A stretch of DNA of 64,000 bases from Mastigias papua (Eukaryota > Cnidaria > Scyphozoa > Rhizostomeae > Mastigiidae): the NCBI GenBank assembly GCA_964019165.1, contig OZ025278.1, positions 7,616,028 to 7,680,027 on the forward strand. The letters are read 5' to 3'. The number at the start of each line of letters is the position of its first letter. Position 1 is the first letter of the stretch. The notes beneath the pieces were generated by a model that was not told the DNA's origin, ran no database searches, and saw nothing but the letters and a program-made list of their open reading frames with translations. This document shows positions 1 to 15,000 of this stretch, piece after piece. The position numbers were made by a program, and so were the translations under genes.

Positions 1-1365
1 CAAAGAGTCTGAATATTTTCGTTAGGTGAAGATTTTAGGAAGTTGCGAGCGATAGTCTGGCACTAGATAAATTTAGTTGATGGTGGGTAGGTGTTCAACC
101 CAAACTTAGCTGTAGTAAGGAAGACGTTGCTTAGAGTTCCACATACAGGAATTTCGAGCCATTTACGGATATAGGATGCAACAATATTATCAAGGTTCTC
201 TGACACCCATGTTTTCGAAAGGTCAGCTACAGTGAAGTGCCAAGAAAGTTTAGAAAGCAAATGACGACTGTACAATAAGAGTTTATACTTTGGATGCAGA
301 GGTAAGATATCGATCTGAGTTAGGACCTTATTTAGCAGCTCGTTTAGTGTAACTTTATGCATGGTGTTAGTCATGCCAAAATCAAGGTATCTACCAAGGT
401 ATTTAAAAGAATCTCCAATGTTAACATGGGGTATCATGTTATTGCTAATAAGAAGTTTAGGTTGATGCTGGATTGACTTTGTTGCTGTTCTCTTTATGCC
501 AAATGTGATGCATTTGTCTACTCGGATAATCATATCAGCCCATTGGCACCAAAGCGTGAAGCGATTTAAGAAAAAGTTGGTTTTCACTTTCTTGCCCACT
601 AATTACCGCCTCATCGTTAGCAAACTGAAACCAATTGATCGGTCTGAGGGAAAATAGAGAGCCATTGACTATGCTTTTAGTAAAGAAACCACACTGGTGA
701 AATTGGTCTGATTTGATATGTCGAATGAATGTGTTAAAGCAGATGATAAACAGAAGGGGGCTCAGGGAATCACCTTGAAGGAAACCGCGACCTACATTGA
801 TAAAAGGAGTATGAAAGTCACAGGTTAGTATGGATGTTTTGAAGTCAGTGTAAAGACATTGAATGAGGCATTTGATGTGTTCAGGGATACGATGATAGGT
901 TAGGACTTCTTGTACAAGATTATGGTGAACCTCACCGAAAGCGGTTTTGAGATCAAGGAGTGAAATTACTAAAGAGCGTTGTTTCAACCTTGCCTGATTT
1001 ATGATATGAGCCATTTGTGCTCTATGCTCTAAAGTGCCTGAAAGTTTAGGGGAGAAACCTTTTTGAATGTCGTGTTCGATCAAGATATTTTCAGCGAGAA
1101 ACTTAAAGATAGAATTCCTAAGACATGACGTGAATATTTTCAATGGTACGGATTCAAGAGTAATAGGACGGAAGTTAGATGGATCTTCTGTGTCACCCTT
1201 CTTGTGAACAAGTACAGTGCATGCTTTTTTCCAAGCTGACAGAACAGTACCAGATGACCAGACAGAGGAAATCAGTTGAGTTAGATAAGACCGTAAATAA
1301 GGACAACGCTTACAAGAGATTATAGATACTCGATCTAGAGGACATGGAGATGCAGATGCCTTCAT
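1..1365 (-). pseudogene. R2-like LINE reverse transcriptase, decayed, runs off the window start
   Basis: Two overlapping minus-strand frames form one non-LTR reverse transcriptase. Positions 1365-535 hold the fingers and palm, with FRPITLESVPLKI, LLDLKTAFGEVHHN and GDSLSPLLFIICFNTF. Positions 599-63 hold the thumb/connection, with IIRVDKCITFGIK and SFKYLGRYLDF. The reading frame changes near 570-600. The catalytic box, normally F/YADD, reads FAND in WFQFANDEAV, so one catalytic aspartate is lost. A stop follows STKFI at about 63, and related sequence continues to base 1, so the element is cut by the window edge. It resembles cnidarian R2-like LINEs; the clade is recalled, not computed. It is dead by frameshift and active-site change. 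Confidence 0.85.
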
Positions 1366-1599
1366 GCGACGAATTATCGTAGTAATAATATACTATATTT
1401 CCACAAGGTGATTCAATCAGCTATAAATATAGCTACTATCAAGAGAAGCCCTGTATAAAATTAAAGAAGTACAAAAAAATTGTCATACTTCAGGAAGAAG
1501 ATACAAAATCATTTAAAAACGTTAAAAATTATCATTAACAGATTAAATGTCATATTCAACAAAATTTGTCCTTGAAAAAATACAAAGTTAATCGATAAA

Positions 1600-2760
1600 A
1601 TGTTCCTTTCTTGACATGAATTTAATACTTCTCCATTTTCAGATGAAGTGGCAAGTCGTTAAATATCTTTGTTCCGCTGTAATAGACCCCTCTTTTTCCA
1701 CTTCTCGTTCTGACTGTCGGCTTCCACAAGTCCGTACCCTTACGTCTCGTTGCTTTTCCTTGTTCAAGTTTCATAAAATAGTGGTGCAAGACTTCAGGAG
1801 CTGTTCCATTTAAGCATTTGAAAACGAAGTCTGCACATTGAATTTATCTCATTGAGGCAAATGATCGCCAGACGCGATGCTTTTTATGCTGCTCTCAAGA
1901 TATGCTCTTAAGTGCTCTCTTCTCAATCTTCCTGAACCTCGTTCCATTTGTCTCTGACAATGTCGTTAACACAATGCAGCAGTAAGTCATAACTAGCTGC
2001 ACCATAGCTTTGTACAGATCGACAGCCGTATGGATGGTGAGTATTGGCCTAATTCGGCGCAGGAGACCTAGTCTGCTTGAAGCTTTCTTACAGATTTTTT
2101 GGATGTGATCGTTCAGAGTGAGTGACATATCTAAATGTATGCCAAGGTACTTATAGCTGTTGGTATTACTGAAGTCTTTAGAATCAATAGTTATTTTGGT
2201 TTGATGTGTTATCTTGCTTCTTTTTGCCGCTGTTCCCAACATCATAAACTCAGTTTTACGTTGTTTAAGATTCAATATCAAATCATTACTGCACAACCAG
2301 TTATGTAACATTTTTGTATCATGATTTATAGCGTTTTCTATCTCGGCTTCACTTTTATCCGAAAACAGAAGTACAATATCATCTACATACATTATGAGAT
2401 TTGACTTCTGGACCTGCTTATAACGATCGTTGACATGAATTAGATATAACAGGGGGCTTAAAATCGACCCCTGTGGCACTCCGAACATAATCTTTTTTTC
2501 TCTTGACTTTTCCCCTTCAAAGCTGACGATTTGCGATCGGTTTGAGAGATAATCTTCGATCCATCTTACCTCAGTGTTTTCAATGCCATAACAGAGTAGC
2601 TTTGAGGTCAGAGATTGGTGGTCTAAGGTATCGAATGCTTTCCGTATGTCTATGAAAAGAGCCCCTGTGAGTTGGCCAATGTCCATGTTTATCCTTAAGA
2701 TTCTAACGCTATTATTTTGTGCCTGGATGGCGCCATTGATTAGCAAAGGAGTCTTCTGAT
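1600..2760 (-). pseudogene. CR1/L2-like LINE reverse transcriptase, 5'-truncated
   Basis: The minus-strand frame 2746-1895 (283 residues) encodes RT palm and thumb: ALFIDIRKAFDTLDH, FGVPQGSILSPLLY, the catalytic YVDD in LIMYVDDIVLLF, and YKYLGIHLD. After a stop at 1895 the usual C-terminal tail continues in another frame to about 1616 (FKCLNGTAPEVLHH, then a YYSGTKIFNDLPL-like stretch), so there is at least one frameshift. The 5' end stops near 2760, shortly before a (TA)n array, with no endonuclease domain. A classic 5'-truncated insertion; catalytic residues are kept but the frame is broken. Confidence 0.85.
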
Positions 2761-2846
2761 CTAAACATCATCAGCTCGAATCCGCACTGGGGCCAAAATA
2801 ATTTTTCCAATTGTTGTAGCTCACTCATGACATAATATATCGTAAT

Positions 2847-3087
<241 letters not shown>

Positions 3088-3131
3088 TTTATGTAATTTA
3101 TATACGTTGTGGATGCGGCTTAGGTTTAGTT

Positions 3132-3395
<264 letters not shown>

Positions 3396-3429
3396 AATAG
3401 AAGAAAACGGCAAATAAAACTACCATTTC

Positions 3430-3472
3430 ATCCCTACAAGCCTGTTTCGTGGTTGCCCACTCATCAGGGGAT
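3430..3472 (-). ncRNA. Hammerhead ribozyme, type I, complete core
   Basis: On the minus strand the elements appear in canonical order: stem I ATCCC, core CTGATGA, stem II GTGG-GCAA-CCAC (4 bp with a GNRA tetraloop), core GAAA, stem III ACA-GGCT-TGT (its first A belongs to GAAA), cleavage nucleotide A after TGT, then GGGAT closing stem I with 5 bp. All invariant core bases are present. A short stem III is typical of ribozymes carried by Penelope-like elements and retrozymes. Predicted role: self-cleavage of the element transcript between plus-strand positions 3435 and 3434. Confidence 0.85.
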
Positions 3473-3536
3473 AATATAAGAATAAATGAGTGGGCACATC
3501 TTTATGTGGTAATGATAATCCATTTATTCTTATATT

Positions 3537-3579
3537 ATCCCCTTATGAGTGGGCAACCACGAAACAGGCTTGTAGGGAT
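3537..3579 (+). ncRNA. Hammerhead ribozyme copy with G5-to-U core mutation
   Basis: This is the mirror copy of the ribozyme at 3430-3472, on the plus strand, with identical stems I, II and III. Its core reads CTTATGA instead of CTGATGA. G5 is essential for hammerhead catalysis, so this copy is predicted inactive while its partner is intact. Confidence 0.8.
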
Positions 3580-3675
3580 GAAATGGTAATTTTATTTGCC
3601 GTTTTCTTCTATTACTTTGTAAAGCTCTACCATCCAGGTATTGAGCACTGTATCACGGAATTCAACGCTATGCTG

Positions 3676-3678
<3 letters not shown>

Positions 3679-3760
<82 letters not shown>
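3679..3760. repeat. (TA)n microsatellite tract 3
   Basis: About 80 bp of pure TA separating the hammerhead unit ending at 3678 from the tRNA-derived unit beginning at 3761. Confidence 0.97.
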
Positions 3761-4296
<536 letters not shown>

Positions 4297-4387
4297 CTCG
4301 ACACTAGTCAAATACTTAAATATAGACGTTTAATTAAATGTTAATTAAGTTCTGAAATAATAAAGGGCGATTGCCTTTCTAACTTCA

Positions 4388-4438
4388 TTCAGTTGCTCTG
4401 ACGATGGCCGGATAAAGGCCGAAACTAGTTAGCACTGA
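4388..4438 (+). ncRNA. Hammerhead ribozyme of the retrozyme-like unit, left copy
   Basis: Order: TTCAG-T-TGCT (stem I, one bulged T), CTGACGA, one extra T, GGCC-GGATAAA-GGCC (4-bp stem II), GAAA, CTAGTT (minimal stem III ending in GTT), then AGCACTGA, which pairs with TGCT and TCAG for 8 bp. The predicted cut is after T4430. The extra base before stem II and the 2-bp stem III are the weak points; the long stem I and the exact core support it. Confidence 0.65.
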
Positions 4439-5116
4439 TGAAAAAGCGCAAAAAGATCAACTTGATGCCTATTTCTTGATAGAGTTTCTGCCCTCTTCTA
4501 CTTGTGCATTACTATATTATTTCGTCTGGACGCAGACACTGAATGGCCAACTCTGAAGAATAGGAAGCGCTAATGAAAGACAATAAACAACAATATGCTA
4601 GCACCTAAACATAATAGAGGCAGCAAGAAACCAACATGCGAAGGGAACTCATACTAATGACAAACAATAGAGCTACGAAAAGCAACAAGAAAGAACAAAG
4701 AATAAACCGTCACCGAAAACTACATTTGAATAAAATAGACAAGAAAAGCAGAAGACACTTGTTAGTAAAGCAATGAACAGAACAGAAAAGAACAGGGTAA
4801 AGGTACACCCGGAGTGGTGAAAAAACAAAGGAAAGGACCACTTGAACAGAAGGACTGTAACGAAAGAAACTCGCGACGAAGCCAATCTTATCTACTTGAC
4901 GTCAAATGACACAGAACACTGAAAAAGAACAACAACAACATGAGAAACAATGGAGATCAACAGAAACCAATCAACAAACAACATCCAACATCGATACAAA
5001 GATCAGCAACAACAACATGAACACCAAGAACACTAGTCAAATACTTAAATATAGACGTTTAATTAAATGTTAATTAAGTTCTGAAATAATAAAGGGCGAT
5101 TGCCTTTCTAACTTCA

Positions 5117-5167
5117 TTCAGTTGCTCTGACGATGGCCGGATAAAGGCCGAAACTAGTTAGCACTGA
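5117..5167 (+). ncRNA. Hammerhead ribozyme of the retrozyme-like unit, right copy
   Basis: Identical to the motif at 4388-4438, 729 bp downstream in the second direct repeat. All stems and core bases match. The predicted cut is after T5159, so both cuts would define a 729-nt monomer RNA. Confidence 0.65.
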
Positions 5168-5238
5168 TGAAAAAGCGCAAAAAGATCAACTTGATGCCTA
5201 TTTCTTGAAAGAGTTTCTGCCCTCTTCTACTTGTGCAT

Positions 5239-6950
<1,712 letters not shown>

Positions 6951-6960
6951 CTTCGCTCAC

Positions 6961-7035
6961 AATGGCGAATTATTGTCAAGTTTTGGGTTGCCATAGTAGA
7001 AGTAACAGAGAAAGTTATGCGACTTCAAAGACTAT
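6961..7035 (+). other. Possible first exon of a THAP-domain protein
   Basis: The frame starting ATG at 6961 gives MANYCQVLGCHSRSNRE, which resembles the start of a THAP zinc finger: a short N-terminus, Cys-x4-Cys, then basic and polar residues. The downstream Cys/His pair and the tryptophan of the fold are not visible in the same frame. If real it is only a first exon or a remnant. Compare the complete THAP start MPMYCSVYGC of the transposase at 43.2 kb. Weak. Confidence 0.3.
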
Positions 7036-8930
7036 GGTTTTGGCTACCAGCAGTGTAACTAGCTTTTATCAATTTGCCTGTTTAAGTACGTTACTGCACA
7101 GGCCTGCGTACCACAAGTACTCTCTGCTATTCATTAGATTATTTATAAGCAGCAAAAGCTCCCTGTTTCTTTCGTTCATTGCATGGTCTTCAACTGTAAA
7201 CAAAAGGACTGCATCATGATTGCAGACTTGTCCAAGGCCAGTTATGCAATCATAATGGCCCACTAGAATCCTGCCGTGGGTCATCATCTATGTTTTTCCG
7301 CAATATACCAATTTTGTCAATATTCATGGTTAAATTAACTTTCTTTGGCTTCATTTCAATTTTCATTCCTTCAAGCCTTTTCTCCTCTCTTCTAGCCATT
7401 CCCTTCTTTCCTGGATGATTTCTAACCTACTTAATCATTTTTAATCATTTTTCCTCTGATAATTGGGACATTTATTCTTGCACTTTTATATACTTTTATT
7501 ATCTCAGCCTCTTTCGTACTAGAAAGCCAACCGGAAGGTTTATTATTTGACCACATTATAAGAGACTCAAGGGCTGTAACAGAAGCAGTAGGTTTGTCTT
7601 CAGAAGATTATCAAAATTTGCACAATCATGCTCTGAAATGATATTAGATGTGGACACTGATTTAGAGTACAATTCCATTCAATTTCACTTTTTGAGATAT
7701 GGTACTTTCCACCAGGCAATTGATCTTTACATTGCCTCTCAAGCACAAGTGGCATTGATGCACATTAAAGTTCTAGAGCCTGATGCACCAAACGCTCACT
7801 CTGACAATCATGACACTGTTTCAGAAGATCCGTCAGCAAGCAGTCCTTATGAAGGTTGATCACCTCTTTGTTACAATCGGGTACTCCTGTAAATATTGGC
7901 GATGCATCTTGACTTAGTTCTTTAAACTTCATTTGCAGATGCTCAAGATGAGGATTTAAATTCAGAACTCCACCTGTCTGTATTACAAGCTTAAAATATG
8001 GTCCAGTAATAATTTGTGCTACAAATACGAGGGCACATGCACCAGCGACAAATGCACAACTCTGTAAATCTTTAAGAACAGTAGAAAACTATCGATTGTT
8101 TTGAAGCCTTACATTTATGAAGCCTTTAGTGTCAGGCCAATGATAGAATACTGCAGCCCCTTGCTGAAAGATAACATACACCTATTACCTTCCAGTTGTA
8201 TCAAGTGCAATTCCTTCCAATTTGACCAAGATAAGCCAAAACATGAGTATATCGACCTACTGTTTGGCTACCCCTCTTCTAAAAGGCTAAATATGTCGTT
8301 CTTATGGCACGAACTGCACAAGATGCACTAACAGATGACAATGCAAACTGACTTTTGTCATTTTAAAGGAAATCATTCTCAAATTCCAGAAGACTTTTAT
8401 TTCATTCCCCTACAAATGTAATAAGGGGCTGAATTTTGCAGAAAAAATGTACTATTTCAATAAAACTGTTTTTCTCTTTGTCATTAAATGATGTCCATTT
8501 TTCAACAATGTCGGGAAGTGACATATCTAACTCGACTGCTTGCTTTCTTTGATTTTACTTTCCCTCTTGCAATGTTCAGTTCTTTCATTGCATCGTCAAA
8601 TTTTTCTTGAAGGTTAACTAATTGTTCAGCAACGTCTTCATCTGACGTCCTTTTTTCACTAATTGCGCTACTACTGAACCTGACTCCTTTTCCATTGTGG
8701 CCATCAAATCTATCTTTTTTCGCAATTCTTCATTATTATCGATTTTCCACCTTCAAGTTCATTTAATTTTTCAAAACTTTCATCAAGCTCTCTTATTTAG
8801 CCTGTGTATACTTTTTTCTGGTTTTGGATTTTCACCCTCAATCCTCTCTTTCTTGGTAAACTCTTGAAGTAAATGAGAAATATTGCGCTCTTGACTTAGA
8901 CTTATCAAAAGTTTTGGATAAAAATTCTTC
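7036..8930. other. Anonymous stretch, possibly a decayed minus-strand gene at the right
   Basis: Plus-strand frames at 7638-7859 (73 residues) and 8101-8331 (76 residues) are open but unrecognised. From about 8330 to 8930 the minus strand has short Lys/Glu-rich pieces in shifting frames that could be the decayed continuation of the frame at 8932-9213. No domain is assigned. Confidence 0.35.
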
Positions 8931-8931
8931 T

Positions 8932-9213
8932 CTATTTGTACAGCGCCGATTGTATATTAATTTTCTTGGGACTCATTAATATGCTATAAATTGTTGTTGT
9001 TGAACTGTCAGTTTGGTGCGGGTCCTCAAGCAGTTCCTTATATTTTACAACGAGTTCCTCCTCAGAGCCTGATAGCTTGTTACCATTTATAAATTCGTAT
9101 ATCTTCCAGTCTATAAGTATAGCACTTGATATTGTGTCCGGAGTAGAAAATCTTTGTCCTGCTACTTTTTCTTCATCCATTTCCTCTTGGTCGTCCTGAG
9201 TTGCAGCCGCCAT
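8932..9213 (-). CDS. Unassigned acidic open frame, possible exon
   Basis: A 93-residue frame starts MAAATQDDQEEMDEEK and continues with a hydrophilic, Glu/Lys-rich stretch (YKELLEDPHQTDS). Composition looks more protein-like than the surrounding frames, and Lys/Glu-rich fragments continue downstream. I recognise no family. Its start codon lies 3 bp from the TA flank of the MITE at 9216, so the MITE may have inserted at its 5' end. It could be a host exon or a transposon accessory gene. Confidence 0.3.
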   Translation of the reverse strand: MAAATQDDQEEMDEEKVAGQRFSTPDTISSAILIDWKIYEFINGNKLSGSEEELVVKYKELLEDPHQTDSSTTTIYSILMSPKKINIQSALYK

Positions 9214-9215
9214 TA

Positions 9216-9525
9216 ACGTAAATCCTCGAATTAGCCCCCCCTCGAATAAGCCCCCCCCTCGAATAAGCCGCCATGCTAGAACTTCAATTTGTTAATAAGC
9301 CCCCCTCGAATAAGCCCCCACCCCTGATGATGAAGAAGACTTTCATAAAGAATAATGCTCAAATTTAGATTGTTCTTGTAATAGTATGGAGAAAAGGAGC
9401 TTTGACAATGAGCTTCTCATACGGCATTTGTCAAATAATTTTATAAGCCCCCCCTCGAATAAGCCCCCACCCAAAAAGCATCAAAAATAAATAAGCCCCC
9501 AGGGGGCTAATTCGAGGATTTACGG
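9216..9525. mobile_element. 310-bp MITE with TA target duplication
   Basis: The terminal inverted repeats read ACGTAAATCCTCGAATTAGC at the left and the reverse complement of CCGTAAATCCTCGAATTAGC at the right, followed by C-rich runs. TA flanks both ends (9214-9215 and 9526-9527), as for Tc1/mariner-type or other TA-targeting elements. Inside, the motif TCGAATAAGCCCCC recurs near both ends, giving extended subterminal repeats. It encodes nothing, so it needs a transposase elsewhere. The superfamily is inferred from the TSD only. Confidence 0.8.
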
Positions 9526-9527
9526 TA

Positions 9528-10337
9528 TGGATTGTGTCCGTTTTTTAGGAGCAACTGGTTCTCTGGATACGCGTCGCGTAATATGAAATTCCACTGATAC
9601 TACTGACGTTTTGCTCTAAATAAATGCAAAATCAAGCCCTGCAGTGGTGACTTTATATAACCAAGGCATAATGATAAAATATTTCTCCTGAAAACTTGAA
9701 TATTTGCTCAATTTAATGTTTGGAAAAACATTTCAAGGTGTAAGAAACTCTACCAACATAATTATGGTCTGATAATAAAGCTTTTTGTTTTCACAAACCA
9801 ATCAGATAGTCCCCTAGAAATAAAGGATCAATACGTGCATGGAAATGAGATTTTTGTGCAACATGCTCAAGTGCGAGCTTGGTCGTAAGTTTCAAACTGG
9901 CCTTCTCAGCTCGAAGATGCGAGGCGGGTGAACAAACACTGTTCATATTCGTTCAATTTTTATCCAGTATAATACAATCGCAAAGCAAATGACCACAAGA
10001 TTCCTACTTTAAAGCATTATTATGTTATCAGGCATAAGAGAATTACGAATTTTATACAAATCGCGAAAATTCAAAAAAGTTCAAGGGAAGCAGACATTTT
10101 TGAAAGATTTTATCAGGTCACTGAACTCCCAAGGGGGAAGTTTCCACAGACCTCCCCCTGTGGTTGATCATACATTAGAACTGCATAGTGTTCAATGATT
10201 GAAACGTCATATTAACTGTGATTATTTTTCGCACATAACCTAATGAAAAGCCCTAATAAAGCCTAACGAAAGTAAGACATTTTCTGTCAGCATAATAGTT
10301 GAATAGCCAGGTAATACTTTGCAATATTGATACATTA
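9528..10337. other. Anonymous non-coding stretch
   Basis: About 800 bp with no open frame of note, no repeat pair and no recognisable element. Confidence 0.6.
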
Positions 10338-10662
<325 letters not shown>

Positions 10663-11130
10663 AATATAAAAAGTTACAATATAATGCTAAATTCTAATAT
10701 GCTCTTATTACTATACAATACTAAAAGGATTATACCATGAGAAGCAAAGACAATGTCTACCCCATGGCAACACATCAAAACATACAATTCAACTAAATAA
10801 ACACCCACAGAACGATGCACACACTATACGATACTGACAGAGCCTGGAGTCTGTTTCAGACCGAGCACCAGACCTGCGACGGAGGCTCGTGATGCTGAAC
10901 AATAGAAACCCCAGCTGAGAGAGCAACCAACAACAGCAATAATTGCTGCTGTTCCTGCCTCCCCCCGGAGTTCCCACTGCCCATGATACCGCTCCTTTAG
11001 GTTGTCTGGGTTTATGGATCAGGATATGGATCACAATATAGTGTAGATGAACTGTCTGGAATCCACTGCAAAACAGACTCAAAGAACTGGAAAACAAATA
11101 AGGGGAGAAAAGGAGACTTTGCGGGGGGAT
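10663..11130. other. Anonymous stretch
   Basis: No recognised element. A 102-residue minus-strand frame (11097-10789) looks like chance coding: Ser/Cys/Leu-rich, with no motif. Confidence 0.5.
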
Positions 11131-11139
11131 ATAGCGGCT

Positions 11140-11560
11140 ACTTTACACCATTTCAGTTGAATCTACCTGTTTGGTGAATGAAAATTAGGGTTGATTCTAC
11201 TACGTTTCTATTAATATCAATAGGAAGGTCTTTATCGCCATACAATAAAATTTGGACCAGCGCATTATTTGGGAGGCTGTTTATTCGAACATATTGTCGT
11301 AATAATTCCGAAACTCCAGCGAGGTCTCATCATTGAATATCAAATGAAGGGCAAAGCAACAAGAAGTGCTCCGTATCCTCAATGCCATCGTTCGTTGGGC
11401 ACATTGGGTCAATGGTATCTCGAAAATTATGACTGAATTTGTGAAACTTTAATTTACTGAGACCGACCCTTATTTGGGTAAGATGCGTTAAGCCTATTGC
11501 GTCATGAATAACATTAGTTGTTGTCACATTCAGTATTTGAGTGTCATAATATTAATCAAC
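11140..11560 (-). pseudogene. LINE C-terminal domain fragment
   Basis: The minus-strand frame 11527-11330 reads LTQIRVGLSKLKFHKFSHNF...DPMCPTNDGIEDTEHFLLLCPSF. This is the cysteine/histidine-rich C-terminal tail typical of jockey/CR1-related LINE polyproteins (pattern LRVGLS...HNF...C...ED..HFLL.CP). Related frames continue to about 11140. The RT is absent, so only a 3' fragment remains. Confidence 0.7.
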
Positions 11561-12099
11561 TAATATACCCTTATACCTGAATTTTTTAAGCATTTACGCA
11601 TTATTGAAAAGGTGAAGATGCGCGTAGTAAATATTATTGACGCTGAGTCGTTCTGAGTGGAGCCCTGCCATAGGGGACAAATGGACATAAGATTACACTA
11701 TGAAGCTATGTAGCGGGCTAACATTATGAAGCTCAAATACTGAATGTGACACATTATCAATATCCAATGGCAATGAAAAGAAAGCTACTTGAAAAGCATG
11801 GCATTCTTTCAACTAGATTTGCAGATATTTGGAAGGTAGCAACTAACATATTTTTTCAGGAAGTATGATCTTAACATTTTTGCTAGTATGGTTATAGGGA
11901 AACTATTGCTTTAACGAATTTCATATATGAAAAGCGAGACGCTCAACAAAAAATCCTCAGCCTACTTCTAAGCGTTGTAAATAACCAGAATATTTGCGAA
12001 AAAGATGTTGGAAGACGAGGGCTGCACCTGAATAGCAAGGGAGTGACTAAGTTCGCCTCAAACCTGCCTACAAAGCTTCAGAATCTTTGATGCTTGTTG
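11561..12099. other. Anonymous stretch left of the LINE
   Basis: No recognisable feature. The last 100 bp (from about 12000) may already be 5' sequence of the LINE that follows. Confidence 0.5.
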
Positions 12100-15000
12100 C
12101 TGGACTAAAAGGGCGGATGTAGTAGTGCTACCATCCCAAGGAACTTCCAGGGAATATGCCTGCCTAAATGGAAATCAAGCAGACTCGTGTCACCAGCATC
12201 TAGGGTTTAAAACGGGTATGGCACTTGCATCTCTGAACGTAAATGGGCTCCGTAGTCACTTTGATGAGGTTGAGCTGCTGATTAGGAGTCAAGGTATTCA
12301 TCTTCTTGCACTTAATGAGACTAAGCTCGATCCTAACTACCCTAAAGATTTAACCAACATCCCTGGCTACCAACAGGAGCGTTGAGATAGGACAAGAAAT
12401 GGGGGTGGTGTTTCTATTTATATAAGAGACACTATTAAATTTTGCATTCATATTAATCCATCAAAAAGCAAATCCTTTTTAATTCTTGCGTGGTATAGAC
12501 CACCCAGTGATCCTGTTTCTTCCTTGCATATGTTTGGAAAAGGTTCTGCTGCATTTAGACAGAGAAAGAAAGGAAATTATCCTTCTTGCGGACACCAACT
12601 GTGATCTCTCAATTAAACGGCTGAACAGTCCATTGATAGTCAAACAAGATATTTGACCTGTTTATATGAACTGTTTAGCCTGAAACAGTTTTGTGGAGGA
12701 ACCAACCAGGGTCATTATAGGCACTTCCTCTATAATTAATCATATAGCTACAAACTGTACCAAAAATGTCTTAAAATCCAGAGTGCATAAAGTTACTCTG
12801 AGTGATCATTTTATGGTATACTGCGTTCGTAAATTTAATGGAGCAGGAAAAAATGCCATAAGATGATAGAGACTCGAAAAATGACAAAAATTAAGGAGTC
12901 GGAATTCTTATCTGATGTTGGTGGCATAGCTTGGGAGCAAATGCTTACTGGAACAGATGATATAGATGCACTTGTTGATCATTGGACTGGCGTATTCTCT
13001 TTCACAATTGACAAGCATGCCCCGATTTGTGAAATTCGTGTGTCAGAAAAGTACTGTCCTTGGATCGATAAAGAACTTAAGGGGTTAATGTAGACAAGAG
13101 ATAAGCTTACAAAATCTGCAGTAAAAAGTAAGTCCTCGCTTATAGTGGACTCATACAGGCAAGTTTGCAACAAAGTTAATGCTCTGAATATCCTGCGTAA
13201 AAAGGAATACTGTAATAATAAGATCTCAGCATGCGATGGAAAAGTTAAAGAATCTTGGAAGACCATCAATGAACTTCTCAATAAGAGGTCCAAGTCAAGT
13301 AGCATTGATAGTCTTGCGGGATCTGGTTCTGACACTGTTCCCAAAGAGGATATTCCTGATGAAGTGAACAGTTACTTCAGTTCCGTAGGCAAAGAGCTTG
13401 CTGATATAATCAGTGCGACACCAAATGCCCTTCTATCAGCAAATTTTAAGTTAAGCAAAACTAATGCAAAGTTTCATTTCTGAACTATTCAAGTGCCGGA
13501 AATCAGAGATGCATTTGCCAAGGTTAAAACATCAAAAAGCTTCGTAGTTGATAATATCTCAAGTTTCTTTTTGAAGCTTGCTCTACCCTCAATTGAAAAT
13601 TCCCTGGCTCTCTTGTTTAATACGTCTATCGAAACAAGTGCATTTCCCGATTTATGGAAAATTGCTAGGATTACTCCCATTGTAAAAGAAGGAGACAAGG
13701 CTGATAAATCAAACTATCGTCCCATATCAGTCTTACCAGTCATTGCTGTGCTCTTCGAAAAGCTTGTAGCAAATCAGGTATACTAATATATGGTTGATAA
13801 CAATCTGTTTACATCTGGCCAATCTGCCTATAGGAGCCTTCATTCCACTGTAACCCACTTTGTGAAAAACATTGATGATTGGTACAGCGGGCTAAATCTT
13901 AACAAGCTTGTGGGGTTAACCTTTATCAATCTTAAAAAAGCATTTGATACTGTAAATCATGAGATTCTTTGCAAAAAATTAGAGCACTATGGTATTCAAC
14001 AACGAGAAATCACATGGTTTAGATCATACCTGTTCAACCGAAAATAGTTTTGTCAGGTAAATAGGACCAGTTCTAAGCTTGAGAAGATAGATGTTGGTGT
14101 GCCCCAAGGGACATGTATGGGCCCCTTCTTTTTCTTATTTATATAAATGATTTACCGCATGCTGTTCAAAATTCTATTGTCTCCATGTATGCTGATGACA
14201 CGAGTCTATGCTATCAAGCTTCGGATTAGAAACCTTAAACGAAGCTATCAATAACGATCTCATACAACTGGAAACGTGGCTTAAAGGCAATAAACTCTCC
14301 TTAAATGTTGCAAAAACAAATTCTATGCTTATTTCTACCAAGCAAAAGCATAAAATCCTCAAAAGTCGTAATGAAGATTTGAAGTTGAAAATTCGCAACA
14401 AGGAGCTTGAAGTGATACAAAAAACACCTTGGTGTGACGATCGACAATTCTCTAAACTGGAAGGAACACATAAAGGCAGTTTCTACCAAAGTTTCCAAGG
14501 CTATTGGCTTTCTAAGGCATTCAAAAACGTTTCTACCATAAAAAGGACTTAAGACCCTATACAAAGGTATTGTTGAGCCACACTTTCGGTAATGTTGCTT
14601 TGTCTGGGGTTGCGCTAGTTCGAATGATCTTAATCAGTTGCAAAAACTTCAAAACCGAGCTGCAAGGATCCTAACAAACAGTAGCGTTGACACCCCTGGC
14701 AGACTACTTATAGACAGGTTGGGCTGGAAGACCATTGATCAGCTTATAGCTGAAGAATCGAAAACAATGGTCTATAAGTCCATGCATGAAATGGCTTCAC
14801 CATACCTCTCTGATCTCTTTACAAAAACCTCAACGAGCTCTTCGTATGTTCTACGAAATACAGCGACAGATTTGAAATTGCCCAAGAAAATGTCATGTAA
14901 TAGGCAGAGATGTTTTCTTATAAAGGAGCAAAAATGTGGAATGACCTTTCTACCACAACTAAGCAGGCATCTTTCCTGGCTGTTTTCAAAAAGCTTATTT

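Noticed and set aside
4434..4460. CTGATGA at 4434 as a separate ribozyme core
   Set aside because: No GAAA with a pairing stem II follows. The word belongs to stem I and flank of the real motif at 4388-4438.
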